Assembly: GCF_003119115.1 (NCBI RefSeq)
Contig: NZ_CP022368.1
Coordinates: 1-45,608, forward strand
Source: Azospirillum sp. TSH58
Lineage (GTDB): Bacteria > Pseudomonadota > Alphaproteobacteria > Azospirillales > Azospirillaceae
Direction: 5' to 3'
DNA length: 45,608 nt
Of the stretch, positions 42,177-45,608 are shown piece after piece. The translations under genes and the position numbers were made by a program. The stretch's first letter is position 1; each line of letters opens with the position of its first letter. The notes under the pieces were generated by a model, which saw nothing but the letters and a program-made list of their open reading frames with translations, searched no databases and was not told where the DNA came from.

Positions 42177-42932
42177 TTAGCCTGGGGAGTTTTCAGCCGC
42201 CCTTTCCGAGGAGTATCCAGCCGGCACTGACACCAGCACGGCTTCGGCGGTCCGGCACCACCTCCGGCCGGCATTCTTGTAATTACCGACCAGCTCCTTT
42301 TTTTTCGTATCAACGCTGATGATCGGCTCGCCGGCGGCTTGGAACTGCGCCCGTTGCTCGGCAATGTGTCGGAACTGGGCGTCGCGTTCGGGAGGCGAGC
42401 TGTGAGCTTCCGTGCGCCGGGCATTGACCTTGGGCGAGTAGCCGAGCTGGCGCAGCAGCCGCGCCACCGTCGGCCGGCTTGCCGGGTGTCCGGCTGCGGC
42501 GAGGGCGGCGCTCAGCTGCCGCAGGGAACTGCGCTTGCCCTTGGCGCGGCGGCCCATGGGGTCATCGGCGGTCTCGGGGGCGAGCAGCGTCTCCAGAGCC
42601 GGGAGAAGCTCCGGATCCTGCACATCCCGCGCCGGTCGCCCGCCGCCCGGGGCGCGGACGCGCTCGGTCGAGCGCTCGGCCAAGCCGGCCGCGAGTTCGC
42701 GGCGACCACGCCGAATGGTCCTCCGGTTCAGGCCGGTGATCTGCGACAAGAGCGTCTCCCCGCCGCGCCCAAGGCGCTCGGCCTCCAGCGCGACGAACCA
42801 GCGGCGCTGCTGCTCATTGAGGCGACTGATGAGCAGATTGATGTGCTGGTGAAGCGCGCGATCCGCGTGCGGCTCATCGGCCCGACAGCGCGGACAGCCA
42901 CACGGATGAACAATGGACGAGGGCATTGGCAA
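42177..42932 (-). pseudogene. Truncated ISAzo13 transposase (copy 2)
   Basis: Second reading of 7524-8279, identical in translation. Confidence 0.85.
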
Positions 42933-43007
42933 CTCCCGTCACCGCCGACGGAACAAGCTTTCAGTCTCTCCAACCCACGTTCGGGGCACATAATTCCCTG
43001 CCGTGCC

Positions 43008-43839
43008 CTAGTCGGCATCCGGAATTTTCGGTGGAAATCTTGGAATATTTCCTTTCAACTTCTGAAGCTCCCACATTTTGATATTCCTCATCTCTTCGTA
43101 TGTAATGGCGATTTCCGCGGGAATTTCAAAAAATTTATCAAGCTCTTCAATAACTTTATTTATTACTTCTTCCGAATATATATATAATCCATTAGGCATC
43201 CTCCTGTAATTATTCTTTGAGACAAAGAATCTACGCGCGTCTTCTGTAATTGGATTGCCTTTGTGTGAGCTTGTATTGTTGTTTTCCTTTGATCTGTTTT
43301 CTGATTTGGCTCGACGACCAAGCAACTCCGCTTGCCTATCGCCCTCCGCATATTGCAAGTCGATGCAAGCTACTTTGTTCGGGGTTACGACCAGAATATC
43401 CGCTTTCAGCTTCAAGTCTGCACGCGAGTCAAGAAAGACTCCGCCGACTCGCCTTTGCTCTTCATAAGCTTGGACAAACGCACAGTAAAGATGTGTATGC
43501 GCTATTCCATCTCGGTACCATCCACTCAACCGACGCAGAAAATTAGGAGTAAATCCTTTACTTGCATCGCCTTCTATAAAGAACTGATCGCGCTTATCAT
43601 CATAAAACTCATTATTTATAAGGCATGAAAAGTACAGCTTCTTGAATGCATCATATCGCGGAAGTTTGTAGCCGCGACTATGGCCTATAAGACAAAGTGC
43701 ATTGAAAACGTGGCGGTATGATGGCGCTTCTTTCGAATGAGGCCTGCCCTCTATTCCTTCCACCTCAAAGGGGCTTCTTTTCGAATATAATTTTTTCAAG
43801 CTCAGTGAAAAACCGCGAAATCAGCATATCGACAGCCAT
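43008..43839 (-). pseudogene. AT-rich orphan gene with N-terminal frameshift (copy 2)
   Basis: Second reading of 8355-9185, with six T in place of five near 43790. The insertion breaks the frame after TELE, leaving an open part, 43008-43799, that would need a TTG start. It is probably a sequencing error in this copy; copy 1 is preferred. Confidence 0.6.
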
Positions 43840-44186
43840 GGCACCTAATGTCCTTTCAACCAAATCTGGGCTCTACGCGCGCATATTAACGTGTAAAAAA
43901 TAATGACAATTCCCGCAATAAAATAGTGTATGCCCTTGCGTTTGCGCAAGATTTAGGTAGTTTCATTAACAAAAGCAATCGTATAAATTGTACGGTGGAT
44001 AATTTACGATGCAGATAGGGTGCCGGCTGAAGAACACCGCTGGCATAAGCTGAAGCGTACCAACGGTTTCGGCCCGCCGTTCAGAGATTTTGATCCGCGC
44101 TCTTATCCAGCCTGTTCGGGATTATGCGTCCAGTGGCGAGGCCACGTGGTGAATAGCTTTTTTCCGAACGCCGGTGAAAAGCGTTG

Positions 44187-44202
44187 GGCGTCTAAAGACG
44201 CC
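44187..44202 (-). terminator. Hairpin past the nuclease gene (copy 2)
   Basis: Second reading of 9533-9548. Confidence 0.4.
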
Positions 44203-44307
44203 GCCTTACTCCCGTACAACGCGCAGGATGCCGTCCACGTGTACTGAACCGGGGCGACTTCTGCCCGGTCCGGCGGATCGTCGTCTCGCCCAGGCGTCGC
44301 GAGCCCC

Positions 44308-45213
44308 CTACCGCTCGCTCAGCGCCCAAAATGCGGGATCGGGAACAATGCCGCTCCTCATCCAAGCTTCAGAAGGCGGCCGAAATTCGGCCGACTCGCT
44401 CCACCGAAAGCCGTTGGGCTCGAGAGGAGCGAGCGCCCGAAGCGCGGCTCCCGGAAGCTCTCTGATCTCTTCAACGTGAGCCGGGCCGATTGGACCGCGC
44501 ACCAGCGCGCCGGTCGAGAACACCACCTGCACCAGCCTCCACTCGGTCCCAAAAAGACGGCTTTTGTCGAACTCGTTGCGGCTGACATGCACGACCCCGC
44601 ATGTCCGGCGAACAGCGGCCTTCACCTCCAAGCGGTCCGTCCGGTCGGCCGCGCGGAGCTCGATGTCGTAGCCGTAGGCATTCGAGATGAGCGCGACGTG
44701 GACGGGGCGGCGGCCGGCGCGCCGAAGCGCCGCTAGGACGATAAGTTCGGCAGCGTCTCCCAGGCGCTTGCGAACGTCCTCCTCGGAAGGAGCGACGGCG
44801 CGCTGGTGCGCTTCGATCAGCACAGCGTCGAATTCGTCGCCGAGCCAGGCGAGCGCCGCCAGGTCGGACGCGGGAATGTACTCGCGGGCGACCCGGCTCC
44901 CATTGACCGCAACCCGAATCCACGAAGGCGGAGCCCGCTCAAGGAGGACGCGCGCAATGCCGACAAGGGTTGGGAAATCGGCTTGGTCGTTCAGATGGAT
45001 AAGCTGCGCAGCCGGCGCAACAGCGGGTTCGCTGCGCGCGAGATTGAGCGCCACGAGCCCCTTCGCCGTTCCCTCAAGGTCAAGCGCGTGCGCCATAATG
45101 GTCGACTTCTCGCGAGCGGCGACGATCCACTCAGCGAGGCCGAGCCGGGGATTCAAGCGCGCGCTGTAGACCAGCAGAAACACCGCGAGGCAGCGGCCGC
45201 GGCTAGGAAGCAC
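44308..45213 (-). CDS. NO VEIN/DUF3883-like nuclease (copy 2)
   Basis: Second reading of 9654-10559, identical in translation. Confidence 0.72.
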   Translation of the reverse strand: MLPSRGRCLAVFLLVYSARLNPRLGLAEWIVAAREKSTIMAHALDLEGTAKGLVALNLARSEPAVAPAAQLIHLNDQADFPTLVGIARVLLERAPPSWIRVAVNGSRVAREYIPASDLAALAWLGDEFDAVLIEAHQRAVAPSEEDVRKRLGDAAELIVLAALRRAGRRPVHVALISNAYGYDIELRAADRTDRLEVKAAVRRTCGVVHVSRNEFDKSRLFGTEWRLVQVVFSTGALVRGPIGPAHVEEIRELPGAALRALAPLEPNGFRWSESAEFRPPSEAWMRSGIVPDPAFWALSER

Positions 45214-45608
45214 GTCGCGCGGCCTCCGCGATGTGAGCGGTGACCGCTTGAAGGTCGTCCGCGTGCGCGGGCGGGCCTCCTTGCCCTTCGTCGGGCTCAG
45301 GCAACGCCACCTGCACCAGTCCCGGATCATCCATAAGGCGCGCGAGAGCGGTCACTTTGTCGCGAAGTCGCCCATCGACGGCGGCGTCGATCGTATCGGC
45401 GCTCATCAGAAGCGTGAACCGCGTCATGACGTCCGGAGCCAAGCCGAGGCGATGGATGCGGTCTTGGCTTTGCAAAAAATGCCCGGCGTTGAAGCTGCGG
45501 TCGAGATAGACGGCGTGGTGACACCAATGATGCAGGCTAACGCCCTCTCCGCACGCGGCCGGGTTGGCGAGAAGCACGCGGCAATCGGGGTCGTGGCGGA
45601 AGCGCCGG
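45203..45608 (-). CDS. SNF2-type helicase, 5' part beyond window end (copy 2)
   Basis: Second reading of the C-terminal 134 codons of the gene at 10549-12444, including motifs V and VI. The window ends inside the gene. Confidence 0.9.
   Translation of the reverse strand, partial: RRFRHDPDCRVLLANPAACGEGVSLHHWCHHAVYLDRSFNAGHFLQSQDRIHRLGLAPDVMTRFTLLMSADTIDAAVDGRLRDKVTALARLMDDPGLVQVALPEPDEGQGGPPAHADDLQAVTAHIAEAARRAS

Larger units (their letters stand above)
41558..42999. mobile_element. Nested IS21/ISAzo13 remnants (copy 2)
   Basis: Second reading of 6905-8346. The IS21 end is at 42195. Confidence 0.65.
34650..45608. repeat. Terminal direct repeat, copy 2
   Basis: Second reading of 1-10954. 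It is five bases longer than copy 1 through single-base runs near 35448-35454, 35515-35518, 35996-35999, 36552-36556 and 43790-43795. Copy 2 gives the better reading at the HTH gene and the phased repeats, and copy 1 at the AT-rich orphan gene. Confidence 0.93.

Noticed and set aside
1..45608. Two genuine copies of the defence island
   Set aside because: The repeats end exactly at the window edges and differ only by homopolymer lengths, as expected of circular overlap.

Overview
The window is one circular plasmid read round more than once. Bases 1-10954 return at 34650-45608 with only five single-base differences, all in homopolymer or short-run contexts, so the simplest reading is a ring of about 34.65 kb (34,649-34,654 bp depending on the copy) left untrimmed by a long-read assembler. 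The unique content is therefore about 34.65 kb, and genes beyond 34650 are second readings of those at the start. The high GC content, the RepA_C-type replication initiator, the MobA/L-like relaxase and the IS21/ISAzo13 remnants suggest an alphaproteobacterium, perhaps an Azospirillum-like member of the Rhodospirillales. The host is inferred, not proven.

Backbone: repA (33022-33954, minus) has helically spaced iterons upstream (34007-34132) and one more copy over its stop codon. Next to it is a translationally coupled ParA / ribbon-helix-helix partition pair (34295-35295, minus), with two classes of candidate centromere or operator repeats around it. Mobilisation functions lie at 20.1-24.1 kb: a relaxase, a candidate oriT dyad, a DUF3841 gene and decayed Mob remnants. 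An intact tyrosine recombinase (30045-31028) sits in a three-gene operon with a PD-(D/E)XK-like gene. Decayed pieces of related recombinases are scattered at 15.5, 24.1, 28.5-28.9 and 29.9 kb.

Defence region (about 1-15.3 kb): (i) a restriction-modification cassette of a small RHH protein, a Dcm-like C5 methyltransferase, a DUF4928-type putative endonuclease and Vsr, all overlapping or nearly so on the minus strand; (ii) a convergent AIPR-family abortive-infection gene; (iii) an AT-rich orphan gene with a nuclease-like core; (iv) a tightly packed minus-strand operon of an unrecognised protein, a ParB-like protein, an SNF2-type helicase and a NO VEIN/DUF3883-like nuclease. Operon (iv) is the best candidate for an undescribed system. 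Two truncated insertion sequences (IS21 inside ISAzo13) separate (i) from (iii).

Accessory region (16-32.6 kb): a DUF4258 gene and a large P-loop GTPase behind an array of 10-bp repeats, three small coupled unknown genes, a GIY-YIG nuclease cluster, an HTH/coiled-coil protein and an EcsC-family gene that appears to sit inside a dead recombinase. No rRNA, tRNA or CRISPR array was seen.
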